From: Myxococcales bacterium
GTDB lineage: Bacteria > Myxococcota_A > Polyangia > Polyangiales > Ga0077539
Length of the DNA: 36,824 nucleotides
Assembly: GCA_013298625.1 (NCBI GenBank)
Contig: JAAFIF010000094.1
Location: forward strand, 1 to 36,824
Reading direction: 5' to 3'
This document shows, piece by piece, positions 7,040 to 15,611 of the stretch. How positions within the stretch are numbered: position 1 is the first letter of the stretch; every line of letters starts with the position of its first letter. The notes beneath the pieces were generated by a model. It did no database searches. It was not told where the DNA came from and saw only the letters and a program-made list of their open reading frames with translations. The translations under genes were made by a program, and so were the position numbers.

Positions 7040-8149
7040 TCAGTGACCGCCGTGGCCTTGGGCGCGCGGGGCGTGGAGGCTCTCTTCGTACTGCTCGCGC
7101 AGGTGCCAGGGGCGCTGCTCGAACACGTCGTCGAACATCGTGTCGAGCACAGGAGCCGGGGCTTTCTCAGCGGCTTCGACGGCGAGCTTCACCTCGGCGT
7201 CGACCTTGGCGATGAACGCTTGCTGCTTCTGCTCGCTCCACAGGCCCTTCTTCTCGAGGTAGGCGCGCATGCGGGGCAGCGGGTCCTGCGCGCGCTCGGC
7301 GGCCATCTCTTCTTGACCGCGGTAGCGCGTCGGGTCGTCGCTGGTCGAGTGCCCAGACAGACGGTGCGTGAGGCACTCGAGCAGCACGGGCTTGCCGGCG
7401 CGCGCGAGGGCGAGCGCGTCGCGGGTGGCTTTGTACACGGCGAGCAGGTCGTTGCCGTCGACGCGCATCGGGACGAGCCCGTAGGCGAAGGCCTTCTGCG
7501 CAAACGTCTCGCTCGCTGACTGCTTCTCCGCCGGCACGCTGATGGCCCAGCCGTTGTTGCGGCAGATCAGCACGGTCGGGGTCTTGTAGACGCCTGCGAA
7601 ATTGGCTCCGCAGTGAAACTCGTTGGAGCTCGTGGCGCCTTCGCCGAAGTAGACGATCGCCGCGAGCTTCTCGCCGCGGAGCTTGGCGGCCCAGGCGAAG
7701 CCGACGGCTTGGGTGATCTGCGTTCCGATCGGCGAGCTGACGGAGCCGAAGCGGTAGGGCTTGGCCGAGTAGTGATCGGGCATCTGGCGGCCCTTCACCG
7801 GGTCGTTGCCGTTGCCGTACATGTTGTCCATGTAGCTCTGCAGCGGCATGCCCCGCAGCAGCAGCGCGCCGAACTCTCGGTAGCAGGGAAACAGCCAGTC
7901 GGTCTCGTCGAGCGCCGCCGCGGTGCCGATCACCGTGGCCTCTTCGCCCATCGATCCGATGTGAAATCCGATGCGGCCCTGGCGCTGCAACGTCACGAGC
8001 CGCTCGTCGAGCACTCGCGTCATCACCATGTGCTCATAGAGCGCTACGCAGCGCTCTGGCGACAAACCAGGATCATTGTCGGGGTGCACCGTGGAGTCCG
8101 GTTCGAGGACCTTCACCACGTCGCCCAGGACGAACTCGGGACCGCTCAT
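7040..8149 (-). CDS. bkdA1: Branched-chain alpha-keto acid dehydrogenase E1 component, alpha subunit
   Basis: The thiamine-diphosphate subunit contains the family motif GEGATSSNEFH (169-179) closing with CRNNGW (197-201). YMDNMYGNGNDPVKGRQM (107-123) and the phosphorylation-loop motif HSTSDD (267-272), then PTRYR, are characteristic of branched-chain rather than pyruvate E1alpha. The frame is open to 8194, but ATG at 8149 has a GGAG box about ten bases upstream and fits the family N-terminus, giving 369 residues. It is first of the three bkd genes and lies 138 bases after lipA, a gap with no convincing terminator. In Myxococcus the equivalent esg locus feeds iso-branched fatty acids and E-signalling; the same role here is inferred. 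Confidence 0.92.
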   Translation of the reverse strand: MSGPEFVLGDVVKVLEPDSTVHPDNDPGLSPERCVALYEHMVMTRVLDERLVTLQRQGRIGFHIGSMGEEATVIGTAAALDETDWLFPCYREFGALLLRGMPLQSYMDNMYGNGNDPVKGRQMPDHYSAKPYRFGSVSSPIGTQITQAVGFAWAAKLRGEKLAAIVYFGEGATSSNEFHCGANFAGVYKTPTVLICRNNGWAISVPAEKQSASETFAQKAFAYGLVPMRVDGNDLLAVYKATRDALALARAGKPVLLECLTHRLSGHSTSDDPTRYRGQEEMAAERAQDPLPRMRAYLEKKGLWSEQKQQAFIAKVDAEVKLAVEAAEKAPAPVLDTMFDDVFEQRPWHLREQYEESLHAPRAQGHGGH

Positions 8150-8287
8150 CGCGCTTGCTCTCCAGTGCCCGCGCGAGCGGAGGCGTGCGCTCATCCGAGC
8201 GCGGGCGGCGCGTTGTGTACCCCAAGCACACCGCCCGCTGCCAGAGCCGAGACGCCATGACGCGCTGCAACGCAGCGACGCGCGCGC

Positions 8288-9271
8288 TCAACGCAGGACC
8301 GGCAAGGACTTCTTGCCAGAGTTTTTCTCGCTGGACTCTCCCCGGTCGACAAAATGTTCGGCGCGCGCCGCCGCGGCCGAAGGCTCTTCGTTGCGCAAGA
8401 TCCCCTTCAAGAACGCCTCGCTCGCGCGGTAGCTCGATCGCACAAGCGGGCCGCTCGCTACGTACTTGAACCCCATCTCGAGCCCCTTTTCGCGCAACAT
8501 CGCGAACTCGTCGGGGTGCACGTAGCGCACGACCTCGTGGTGCTTGGGCGTAGGACGCAGGTACTGACCGAGCGTCAGCACGTCGACGTCCACCTCGCGC
8601 AGCTTCTGCATGCACTCGATCACCTCGTCGATGGTCTCTCCGAGGCCCACCATGATCGAGCTCTTGGTGTACGTGCCGGACGAGACCTTCTTGCCGTGGG
8701 CGAGCACGGCGAGCGAGCGCTCCATCGAGCAGCGCGCGTCGCGCACGGTGCGCTGCAAGCGATCGACGGTCTCGACGTTGTGCGCGAACACGTCGGGCCG
8801 GCCGCGCTCGACGACCGTGGCCACGTCGCGCATCACGCCGTTGAAATCACCGACGAGCGTCTCGACCAGGGTCTTGCCCTCGCTCTGCTTCTTGATCGCG
8901 CGAACGGTGTCCGCGACGTGCTTCGCGCCCCCGTCGAGCAGGTCGTCGCGGTCGACCATCGTGAGAACGACGTACTCGAGCTCGAGCGCCGCGATGGTGC
9001 GACCCACGTGCTCGGGCTCGCGCGGATCGAAGGCGCCGCGCGGGTTGCCTGTGGTGACCGCGCAGAACCGGCAGCCGCGCGTGCACACGTCGCCGAGGAT
9101 CATCACGGTCGCGGTGCCCTCGCCCCAGCACTCGCCGACGTTGGGGCAGCGCGCTTCTTCGCAGACCGTGTGCAGGTCGAACTTGCGCAGGGTCTCTTTG
9201 ATAAACGTGTAGCGCTCGCCGCCGGGTGCGCGGACCTTGAGCCACTCGGGCTTGCGTGCCTGGGTCGTCAT
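8288..9271 (-). CDS. lipA: Lipoyl synthase
   Basis: This radical-SAM enzyme inserts two sulphurs into octanoyl chains on lipoyl domains. The 327-residue product has both cluster motifs: the LipA-specific CX4CX5C as CEEARCPNVGEC (Cys37, 42, 48) for the sacrificial auxiliary cluster, and CTRGCRFC (CX3CX2C; Cys63, 67, 70) for the SAM cluster. LRPTPKHH and the C-terminal RSSYRA are also typical. The frame is open to 9427, but that would cross the divergent gene at 9342, and the LipA N-terminus begins at the ATG ending at 9271. It lies upstream of the E2 gene whose lipoyl lysine it would modify. No lipB or lplA is in the window. The C-terminal ~25 residues are a polar extension rich in Glu, Ser and Lys. 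Confidence 0.95.
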   Translation of the reverse strand: MTTQARKPEWLKVRAPGGERYTFIKETLRKFDLHTVCEEARCPNVGECWGEGTATVMILGDVCTRGCRFCAVTTGNPRGAFDPREPEHVGRTIAALELEYVVLTMVDRDDLLDGGAKHVADTVRAIKKQSEGKTLVETLVGDFNGVMRDVATVVERGRPDVFAHNVETVDRLQRTVRDARCSMERSLAVLAHGKKVSSGTYTKSSIMVGLGETIDEVIECMQKLREVDVDVLTLGQYLRPTPKHHEVVRYVHPDEFAMLREKGLEMGFKYVASGPLVRSSYRASEAFLKGILRNEEPSAAAARAEHFVDRGESSEKNSGKKSLPVLR

Positions 9272-9341
9272 GGGTTGCGCATGTGTAGAGAAAGCGACGC
9301 TCGGTGGCAACGTGCGCTTCGTGTAGTCTCTGCGGCAGAAG

Positions 9342-10325
9342 ATGCAGTACCGCCCGTTCGGAAGCGCTGGTTTTTCGGTGTCCGATGTGTCGTTCGGCGC
9401 CTGGGCCATCGGCGGCTCGTGGGGCACGGTCGACGATGACGAATCTCGCCGCGCCCTTCACCGCGCGATCGACCTCGGGGCCAATTTTATCGACACGGCC
9501 GACGTGTACGGCGACGGCCGCAGCGAGCAGCTCGTCGCCAGCGTGCTCAAAGAGCGAAAAGAGCGCGTGTACGTCGGCACCAAGGCCGGGCGCAGGCTGC
9601 GGCCGCACACGCCCGAGGGCTACACGCTGGCGAACCTCCGCGCGTTCGTGGACCGGTCGCGCGCGCAGCTGGCGATGGACACGCTGGACTTGCTGCAGTT
9701 GCACTGTCCGCCGACGCCCGTGTACGCGATGGCGTCGGTGTTCGACGCGCTCGACGAGCTCGTGCACGAGAAGCGCATCGCGCGCTACGGCATCTCGGTC
9801 GAGACCGTCGAAGAGGCGATGACGGCGATCACGCACCAACCGCGCATCGCGTCGGTCCAGATCATCCTCAACGCGCTGAGGCTCAAGCCGCTCGAGCGGT
9901 TTCTGCCCGAGGCCGCGCGGCGCAACGTCGCGGTGATCGCCCGCGTCCCCCTCGCCTCGGGCTTGCTCACCGGAAAGCTCTCGCCCACGACGCAGTTTCC
10001 CGCGGACGACCACCGGACGTTCAACCGCCACGGAGAGAGCTTCGACGTGGGCGAGACGTTCTCGGGCGTTCCGCTGGAGTTCGCGTTCGAGGCGGTCGAG
10101 TCGATCAAGCGCGTCGTGCCCGAAGGGATGACCATGGCGCAGTTTGCGCTCGCTTGGGTGCTCGCGCAGCACGGCGTCACCTGCGTGATCCCTGGCGCGA
10201 AGACCGCGGCGCAGGTCGACGACAACGTCGGCGCCTCGGGCCTCGCGCTCACCGACGCGCAGCTCGCCCACGTCGCGCAGGTCTACAACCACGTGGTGCG
10301 CCCGCACGTGCACCACCGTTGGTAG
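9342..10325 (+). CDS. Aldo/keto reductase
   Basis: A 327-residue NADP-dependent (alpha/beta)8 oxidoreductase. The catalytic tetrad is visible: Asp51 and Tyr56 in DTADVYG, Lys81 in GTKAG and His121 in LLQLHC. The C-terminal VIPGAKTAAQVDDNVGA is the family's cofactor-binding end. It resembles the YghZ/AKR11-12 type of reductase; the physiological substrate cannot be read from sequence. It is divergent from lipA with 70 bases between starts, which must hold both promoters. The downstream hydroxylase starts two bases after the stop, so the pair are probably co-translated. Confidence 0.9.
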   Translation: MQYRPFGSAGFSVSDVSFGAWAIGGSWGTVDDDESRRALHRAIDLGANFIDTADVYGDGRSEQLVASVLKERKERVYVGTKAGRRLRPHTPEGYTLANLRAFVDRSRAQLAMDTLDLLQLHCPPTPVYAMASVFDALDELVHEKRIARYGISVETVEEAMTAITHQPRIASVQIILNALRLKPLERFLPEAARRNVAVIARVPLASGLLTGKLSPTTQFPADDHRTFNRHGESFDVGETFSGVPLEFAFEAVESIKRVVPEGMTMAQFALAWVLAQHGVTCVIPGAKTAAQVDDNVGASGLALTDAQLAHVAQVYNHVVRPHVHHRW

Positions 10326-10327
10326 CC

Positions 10328-11497
10328 GTGACCACGCTCGTCGCCGTGATGGCAGCGCTGTGCGCGATCGAAGCGGTCGTCTCTCGCGCTCGCGGACACC
10401 GCGCGCTGCGGCTCAACGACTGGCTCTCGGGCCTCTTGTGCGGCGTGCTCGACCACACCGTCAACGCCGCGGCGTTCGTCAGCTTCGCGCTGCTCTATGC
10501 CTCGATCGTGCGCGCCGCGCCTCTGCGACTGCCGGTCAACGCGCTCACGTGGGTCGCGATGGTCCTCGCGCACGACCTTGCGTACTACGCGTTTCACCGC
10601 GCGAGCCACCGCGTCGCGCTCTTGTGGGCCGCGCACGAGGTGCACCACCAGAGCGACGACTACACGCTCGCGGTCTCGCTTCGACAAGGGACCGTCGCCA
10701 CGTGGGTGAGCTGGGCGTTCTACGCGCCGCTCGCGCTCGTCGGGTTCAGCGTCGAGCAGTTCGTGCTCGTGCACCTCGCGCATCAAGCGTTTCAGTTCGT
10801 CGTGCACACGCGGCTCGTGCGCACGCTCGGCCCGCTCGAGTGGCTGCTCGCGACGCCGAGCCATCACCGCGTGCACCATGGGCGCGAGCCGACGCAAATC
10901 GACCGCAATTATGGCGGCTTCTTGATTGTGTGGGACCGACTCTTCGGCACCTTCGAGCCCGAGCGCGACGAGCCGCGGTACGGGACGCCCGAGGGCGTTC
11001 AGAGCTGGAGCCCGTACTGGGCCAACCTCGATCCCTTTCGACGCGTGATCGAGCGAGCCCTTCGCTCACGCTCGCCCGCCGACGCGCTGCGCGCGCTCTT
11101 CGGTCCGCCGCAAAGCTCCTCGGCGGTGGTGATCGATCGAGAGCCCTACGACCGCGCGCCGGAGCCCTTCATGCGGCCGTACGTGGTCGCGCAGAGCGCC
11201 GCGCTCGTGCTGGTCGCGTGGGCGCTCACCGCGCAGGCCAAGGCGCCGGACTCGGTCGTCACCGTCGCGCTCACGCTCTGGGTGCTGCTCACGCTGAGCG
11301 CGGTCGGTCGCATGCTCGATGATCGTCGGGGCTGGCGTTGGTTCGAGCTCGTGCGGCTGGTGGCCTCGCTGCTCGGCGCGGTCGTGTTGGTGCTCGTCGG
11401 CGCTGCGCCCTGGATCCCCGCCGTCGGCTGGATCGCTGGGTGCCTTCTGTCCCTCTACGAGCTCACTCGTCGGCGACCGGCGATCGACGCTGCCTGA
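10328..11497 (+). CDS. Membrane fatty acid hydroxylase/sterol desaturase family protein, alkylglycerol monooxygenase-like
   Basis: An integral membrane di-iron oxygenase. The His clusters are FHRASH with an upstream HD (His82, 90, 94), HEVHH (His103, 106, 107) and HHRVHH (His179, 180, 183, 184). WAAHEVHHQSDDY with SLRQ, then NYGGFLIVWDRLFGTFEPE, closely follow the pattern I know from alkylglycerol monooxygenase (TMEM195/AGMO) rather than C-5 sterol desaturase. AGMO cleaves the ether bond of alkylglycerols in animals using tetrahydrobiopterin. Membrane helices lie before and between the clusters, and three more follow in the C-terminal ~110 residues. GTG at 10328 is chosen because it sits two bases after the reductase stop; GTG 10346 or ATG 10349 are alternatives. 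Family sure, substrate inferred. Confidence 0.85.
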   Translation: MTTLVAVMAALCAIEAVVSRARGHRALRLNDWLSGLLCGVLDHTVNAAAFVSFALLYASIVRAAPLRLPVNALTWVAMVLAHDLAYYAFHRASHRVALLWAAHEVHHQSDDYTLAVSLRQGTVATWVSWAFYAPLALVGFSVEQFVLVHLAHQAFQFVVHTRLVRTLGPLEWLLATPSHHRVHHGREPTQIDRNYGGFLIVWDRLFGTFEPERDEPRYGTPEGVQSWSPYWANLDPFRRVIERALRSRSPADALRALFGPPQSSSAVVIDREPYDRAPEPFMRPYVVAQSAALVLVAWALTAQAKAPDSVVTVALTLWVLLTLSAVGRMLDDRRGWRWFELVRLVASLLGAVVLVLVGAAPWIPAVGWIAGCLLSLYELTRRRPAIDAA

Positions 11498-11559
11498 CCG
11501 CGCGCGCGGTTGTCGAAAACTCGCGCTCGGGCCCGCGGGCATGCCAAGGGCCAACGGTG

Positions 11560-14103
11560 ATGCAGGCTTCCGTTCAGGGTGTAGGTTCTGCGCGCTCACT
11601 GCTCGACCGCGCCAGCGCGATCGCGCAAGAGAAGTGCGTGCGGGTGAGTACGCTGCACATCGCCGCGGCGTGGATCGAGCAGGGCGGAGAGCCCTCGCGC
11701 GTCCTGGTCTCGCGCGGGTGCCGCACAGAAGACCTGCGCCTCGCGAACAAAGTGCACACCGAAGAGGTAGGCACCATCGAGCGCATCCAATCCCGCGCCA
11801 AGCGCATCGCTGCCGAGCGAAAGGGAGAGCTCTCGTCGCTCGATCTCGTGCTGGCCGCGCTGACCGACAAGCACACGGCGCTCACCTCGTGGGTGCAGCA
11901 GCTCGGCTGCGAGCCGAACTCGCTGGCCGAAGAAGTGTACCGGGCCACGATCCGCGCTGCGTCGGCGCGGGTGGGCGCGCAGATGCCCGCGCAGCGCGCG
12001 CAAAACGCGATCATCTCGGGGCCCGCGACGAACGCGCCGCCCGTCTCGGACAACGCGCGCCCGTCGCGGCACCCGTCGGTGCTGCCGCCGCACGACCCGG
12101 CGAAGACGCAGAAGGTCAAGGCGGTCCAAGCAGCGCCCACGAATTCAAGTGGCGCTGCGAATCCGCCGGCTAACAGCGGCGCGCCGACGATCCCCGCGGG
12201 CAGCGCGACCGGCAGCACGCCGCCGTCGGCCAAGGGCGCGATCGCGCAGGGGCAGAGCCGCGCGAGCGGACAGCGACAGCCGAAGGGCGCGCCAGCGAAG
12301 ACGCCGTTCGACATCGATTCGAGGACGTTTCCTGCGGTGACGATGTTCGCGCGCAACCTGTCGGCCGAGTGCGCGAGGGGCGTGCTCGAGCCGGTGGTGG
12401 GTCGCGAGAAAGAGGTCGGGCGTGTGCTCGACGCCGTGGGTCGTCGCGACGGCAAGGGCGCGCTGGTCGTCGGCGCTCCTGGCGTGGGAAAATCCACGCT
12501 GTTGCGCGCGGTCGCCCGCAGCCTCGAGTCGCGCTCGGTGCTGACGCTGCGCCACGCTGACGTCGCCGCGCAGGCCCGTGGGCAGTCGGGCGCCGAGCGC
12601 TCGCGCAAGCTCGTCGAAGAGCTCGTTCAGCTCGGCGACAAGATCGTGTTGGCGCTCGACCCGATCTCTCCGTGGTTTCTCACGCGAGACGTCCCGGACG
12701 ACGTGGTGCTCGAGCTGCGCGCCGCGCTCACCGCCGGAAAGATCGCGTGGATCGGCGCCTGCACCCCCGAAGAGGCCCGCAAGCTCAGCGAGGTCGAGCC
12801 GTGGATGGACCGCCACGCCTCGCGCCTCGGCCTCGAAGAGCCCTCGAGCGAGCAGCTGCGAGACATCGTGAGCGCCTATGCGCCGCTCATCGCGACGCAC
12901 CACGGGGTCGTCGCCGAGGCGCCCGTCCTGCGCTTCGCCGCAGAGCTGTCCGAGCGCTACCTCGGAGGTCGCTCGCAGCCCGACCGGGCGCTGACCGTCA
13001 TCGACCTCGCGCTCTCGCGCGCGAAGCGCTCGCAGGCTCCTGCGCTGGCGAGGGACACCGTCGCGTCGGTCGTCGCCGAGGTCGGAGGGCTTCCGCTCGA
13101 GCGCGTGGCGAGCACCGATCACGAGCGGCTGCTCACCCTCGAGCGCGTGCTCGGGGACAAGCTCGTGGGTCATCAGCACGCGATCCGTCGCGTGGCCGAC
13201 ACGCTGCGCCGCAACGCCGTGGGCTTTCGCGGCTCGCGTCCGATCGGGACGTTCTTGTTCTTGGGGCCGACGGGCGTGGGCAAGACCGAGTGCGCGAAGG
13301 CCATCGCCGAGGCGCTGTTTCCGGGCGCGGGCGCGATGACGCGCTTCGACATGGCCGAGTTCAGCGAAGCGCACTCGGTCGCGCGGCTCGTCGGCGCCCC
13401 TCCGGGCTACGTTGGCTACCACGATGGGGGACAGCTCACGGACGCCGTTCGTCGCCGTCCCTACCAGCTCATCTTGCTCGACGAGATCGAGAAGGCGCAC
13501 CGCGACGTGCTCGAGTCGCTGCTCGCGTTGCTCGACGAAGGGCGCATGACCGACGGCCGCGGGCGCACCACGGATTTTCGCAACACGGTGATCGTGATGA
13601 CCTCCAACCTCGGCGCAGACGTGTTCGAAGCCAAGCCGCGGAGCGTCGAGCGGCGCATCGGGTTCGGCGCAGACTCGTCGGGTCCGTCGGCCGTCGCCGC
13701 GAGCGACGCGCAGGCGCAGGCCGAGAAGGTGCGCGACACAGCGCGCTCGTCGATGCCGCCCGAGCTGTGGAACCGCATCGACGAGCCGATCGTCTTCGCC
13801 CCGCTCGCTCGCGAGGATCTCCGCGAAATCGCCCGCAGAATGCTCGCGGACTCCTTCGCTCGCCTGCGCGCCGAGCGCGGCGTCTCGCTCACCGCGGGCG
13901 CGGCGCTCGTCGAGCACCTGCTCGACCAGGGCGGATACGACCCCTCGCTCGGCGCGCGCCCCATGCGTCGCGCGATCGCTCGCCTCGTCGAGGCCCCTGT
14001 CGCCGACGCGGTCCTTCGCGGAGTGCTCTCGAGCGGCGACGAAGGCGTCGTCGACACGCGCGAGGGCAAGGTCGAAGTGCTCGTCACGGCCACCGCGCGC
14101 TAG
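11560..14103 (+). CDS. ClpA-type AAA+ ATPase with long linker and degenerate first ATPase module
   Basis: An 847-residue double AAA+ protein. Residues ~8-140 resemble a Clp N-domain. A Pro/Ala/Ser/Gln-rich linker follows (~140-255). D1 has Walker A GAPGVGKS (305-312), but Walker B reads IVLALDP, lacking the catalytic Glu. The pore-loop Tyr of KYRG and the arginine-finger RRF are also not recognisable. D2 looks intact: GPTGVGKT (569-576), pore loop GYVGY, LILLDE (637-642), TSN sensor and a C-terminal D2-small domain. After TSNLGADVF comes RRIGFG (698-703), matching the IGF/IGL loop through which ClpX and ClpA dock on ClpP. It is therefore likely an unfoldase for ClpP driven mainly by D2. ATG 11560 gives the N-domain start; the frame is open further upstream but without family-like sequence. 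Confidence 0.85.
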   Translation: MQASVQGVGSARSLLDRASAIAQEKCVRVSTLHIAAAWIEQGGEPSRVLVSRGCRTEDLRLANKVHTEEVGTIERIQSRAKRIAAERKGELSSLDLVLAALTDKHTALTSWVQQLGCEPNSLAEEVYRATIRAASARVGAQMPAQRAQNAIISGPATNAPPVSDNARPSRHPSVLPPHDPAKTQKVKAVQAAPTNSSGAANPPANSGAPTIPAGSATGSTPPSAKGAIAQGQSRASGQRQPKGAPAKTPFDIDSRTFPAVTMFARNLSAECARGVLEPVVGREKEVGRVLDAVGRRDGKGALVVGAPGVGKSTLLRAVARSLESRSVLTLRHADVAAQARGQSGAERSRKLVEELVQLGDKIVLALDPISPWFLTRDVPDDVVLELRAALTAGKIAWIGACTPEEARKLSEVEPWMDRHASRLGLEEPSSEQLRDIVSAYAPLIATHHGVVAEAPVLRFAAELSERYLGGRSQPDRALTVIDLALSRAKRSQAPALARDTVASVVAEVGGLPLERVASTDHERLLTLERVLGDKLVGHQHAIRRVADTLRRNAVGFRGSRPIGTFLFLGPTGVGKTECAKAIAEALFPGAGAMTRFDMAEFSEAHSVARLVGAPPGYVGYHDGGQLTDAVRRRPYQLILLDEIEKAHRDVLESLLALLDEGRMTDGRGRTTDFRNTVIVMTSNLGADVFEAKPRSVERRIGFGADSSGPSAVAASDAQAQAEKVRDTARSSMPPELWNRIDEPIVFAPLAREDLREIARRMLADSFARLRAERGVSLTAGAALVEHLLDQGGYDPSLGARPMRRAIARLVEAPVADAVLRGVLSSGDEGVVDTREGKVEVLVTATAR

Positions 14104-14206
14104 GCTCGCTGCGATCGAAGAGGGTGGGCGCTGGGGGAGCGTTGGTGCTTTCGGTGCACTCGCGTTCGGCGATCTGGTGGTACAACCCGCTCCGCCCAAG
14201 GCCGCG

Positions 14207-15607
14207 ATGGCAGACGTCGACTCCGCTTCGATCAGCGCCGGTTCGGACGCTCTCCCGCGCCCGTTTGGGGCGCGCTATGTCCTCGTGGACCGCATCGGCG
14301 TCGGCGGGATGGCCGAGATTTTTCTCGCGCGCGGCCGCACGCAGAGCGGGGTCGGCCGGCTCGCGGTGGTCAAGCTCGTGCTGCCCAAGTTCGCGCAGGA
14401 CGAGCGGTTCAGCGCGATGCTGGTGCAAGAGGCGAAGCTCGCCGCGCAGCTCTCGCACGGCAACGTCGTGCAGACCTTCGACCTCGGCCGCGAGGACGGC
14501 AGGCTCTACATCGCGATGGAGTACGTCGAGGGCTTCGACCTCAACGAGCTGCTCAAGCGCTGCTCGAAGGCGAAGGTCCCGCTCCCGTTCGAGTACGCCC
14601 TGCTGATCGTGCGCGAGACGCTGCAGGCGCTCGACTACGCGCACCGCAAGAAGGACAGCGAGGGCAAGCCGCTCGGCGTGGTGCACCGCGACGTCTCTCC
14701 GTCCAACGTGCTGATCTCGTTCGAGGGCGAGGTGAAGCTCTGCGATTTCGGCATCGCGCGCGCGCTCAACACCCGCGACAGCGCGGGCGAAGCGATCGAA
14801 GGCAAGGCCAACTACATGGCGCCCGAGCACGCTCGTGGAGACACGGTCGACGCGCGCGCCGACGTGTTCTCGGCGAGCGTGATCTTGTGGGAGCTCATCG
14901 CGGGTCGGCGCATGTACCGACCGACTCCAGGCGCTGATCTGCTGGCGCTCGCGCGGGCCGGCGAGGCGCCGGAGCTTCCCGAGAAGGACCTGCCTGGCTT
15001 CGACAAGCTGCGCGCGATCGTGCGCAAAGGACTCGCAAAATCGCCGGCGGATCGCTACCCCAACGCGGTCACGATGCTGCGCGAGCTCGACGACTACGCG
15101 ATGGAGCTCGGCCTGCACGCGACGCCGATGGCGCTCGGCGAGTTCGTGGTCGAGCACTTCGGGCAAGAGATCCTCGAGCTGCGTCGCGCGCGCGAGCAAG
15201 CGGCGATCGCCATGGAGGTCGCGCAGCCCGAAATCACCAGCACCAAGCAGACCGTCGCGCCGCCCGCTGAAGAGTGGGACGACTCGACCGCGGTCGAGCG
15301 CATCGCCGCAGCGGACAGCCCCGTGACGTTGCCCGCCGCGCCGTCGACCGCGCGCGCGACGTCCATCGCGCCCCCCGGCGACGGATACGCGACGGGACAA
15401 GAGAACAACTGGCCGACGGTGTTTCCTCCGCTGCCGTTGCCGTCGCAGCTTCCGCCGCCGCTCAACGCGCCGCCGGACGCGATTCAGTCCTGGGCGCCCG
15501 CGCCCGAAGAGCAGAGCTCGACCGCGGGCAGGCTGCTCGCGCTCGTGTTGGGCGCGGTGATCACCATCGCGATCGGCGCGTTGATTCTCAGTCGTTTGCG
15601 AGGATGA
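14207..15607 (+). CDS. Serine/threonine protein kinase with C-terminal membrane anchor
   Basis: A eukaryotic-like (Hanks-type) kinase of 466 residues from ATG 14207; a GTG at 14177 would add ten residues. The kinase domain (~24-300) has GVGGMAEIFL as glycine loop, Lys56 in VVK, HRDVSPSN with catalytic Asp162 and Asn167, and CDFG with Asp180. It is followed by a Pro/Ala/Ser/Thr-rich linker and one transmembrane helix near the C-terminus (LLALVLGAVITIAIGALIL). With kinase first and helix last, followed only by SRLRG, no extracytoplasmic sensor exists. The next gene, tlyA, starts four bases after the stop, and the gene after that overlaps tlyA, so the three form one unit. Substrates are not apparent. 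Confidence 0.9.
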   Translation: MADVDSASISAGSDALPRPFGARYVLVDRIGVGGMAEIFLARGRTQSGVGRLAVVKLVLPKFAQDERFSAMLVQEAKLAAQLSHGNVVQTFDLGREDGRLYIAMEYVEGFDLNELLKRCSKAKVPLPFEYALLIVRETLQALDYAHRKKDSEGKPLGVVHRDVSPSNVLISFEGEVKLCDFGIARALNTRDSAGEAIEGKANYMAPEHARGDTVDARADVFSASVILWELIAGRRMYRPTPGADLLALARAGEAPELPEKDLPGFDKLRAIVRKGLAKSPADRYPNAVTMLRELDDYAMELGLHATPMALGEFVVEHFGQEILELRRAREQAAIAMEVAQPEITSTKQTVAPPAEEWDDSTAVERIAAADSPVTLPAAPSTARATSIAPPGDGYATGQENNWPTVFPPLPLPSQLPPPLNAPPDAIQSWAPAPEEQSSTAGRLLALVLGAVITIAIGALILSRLRG

Positions 15608-15611
15608 GCCA

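Noticed and set aside
8150..8287. Terminator between lipA and bkdA1
   Set aside because: Only a 6-bp GC hairpin (8263-8277) without a T-run was seen.
12145..14199. 684-codon minus-strand frame opposite the ClpA-type gene
   Set aside because: Low-complexity shadow, no domain; the plus strand holds clear AAA+ motifs.
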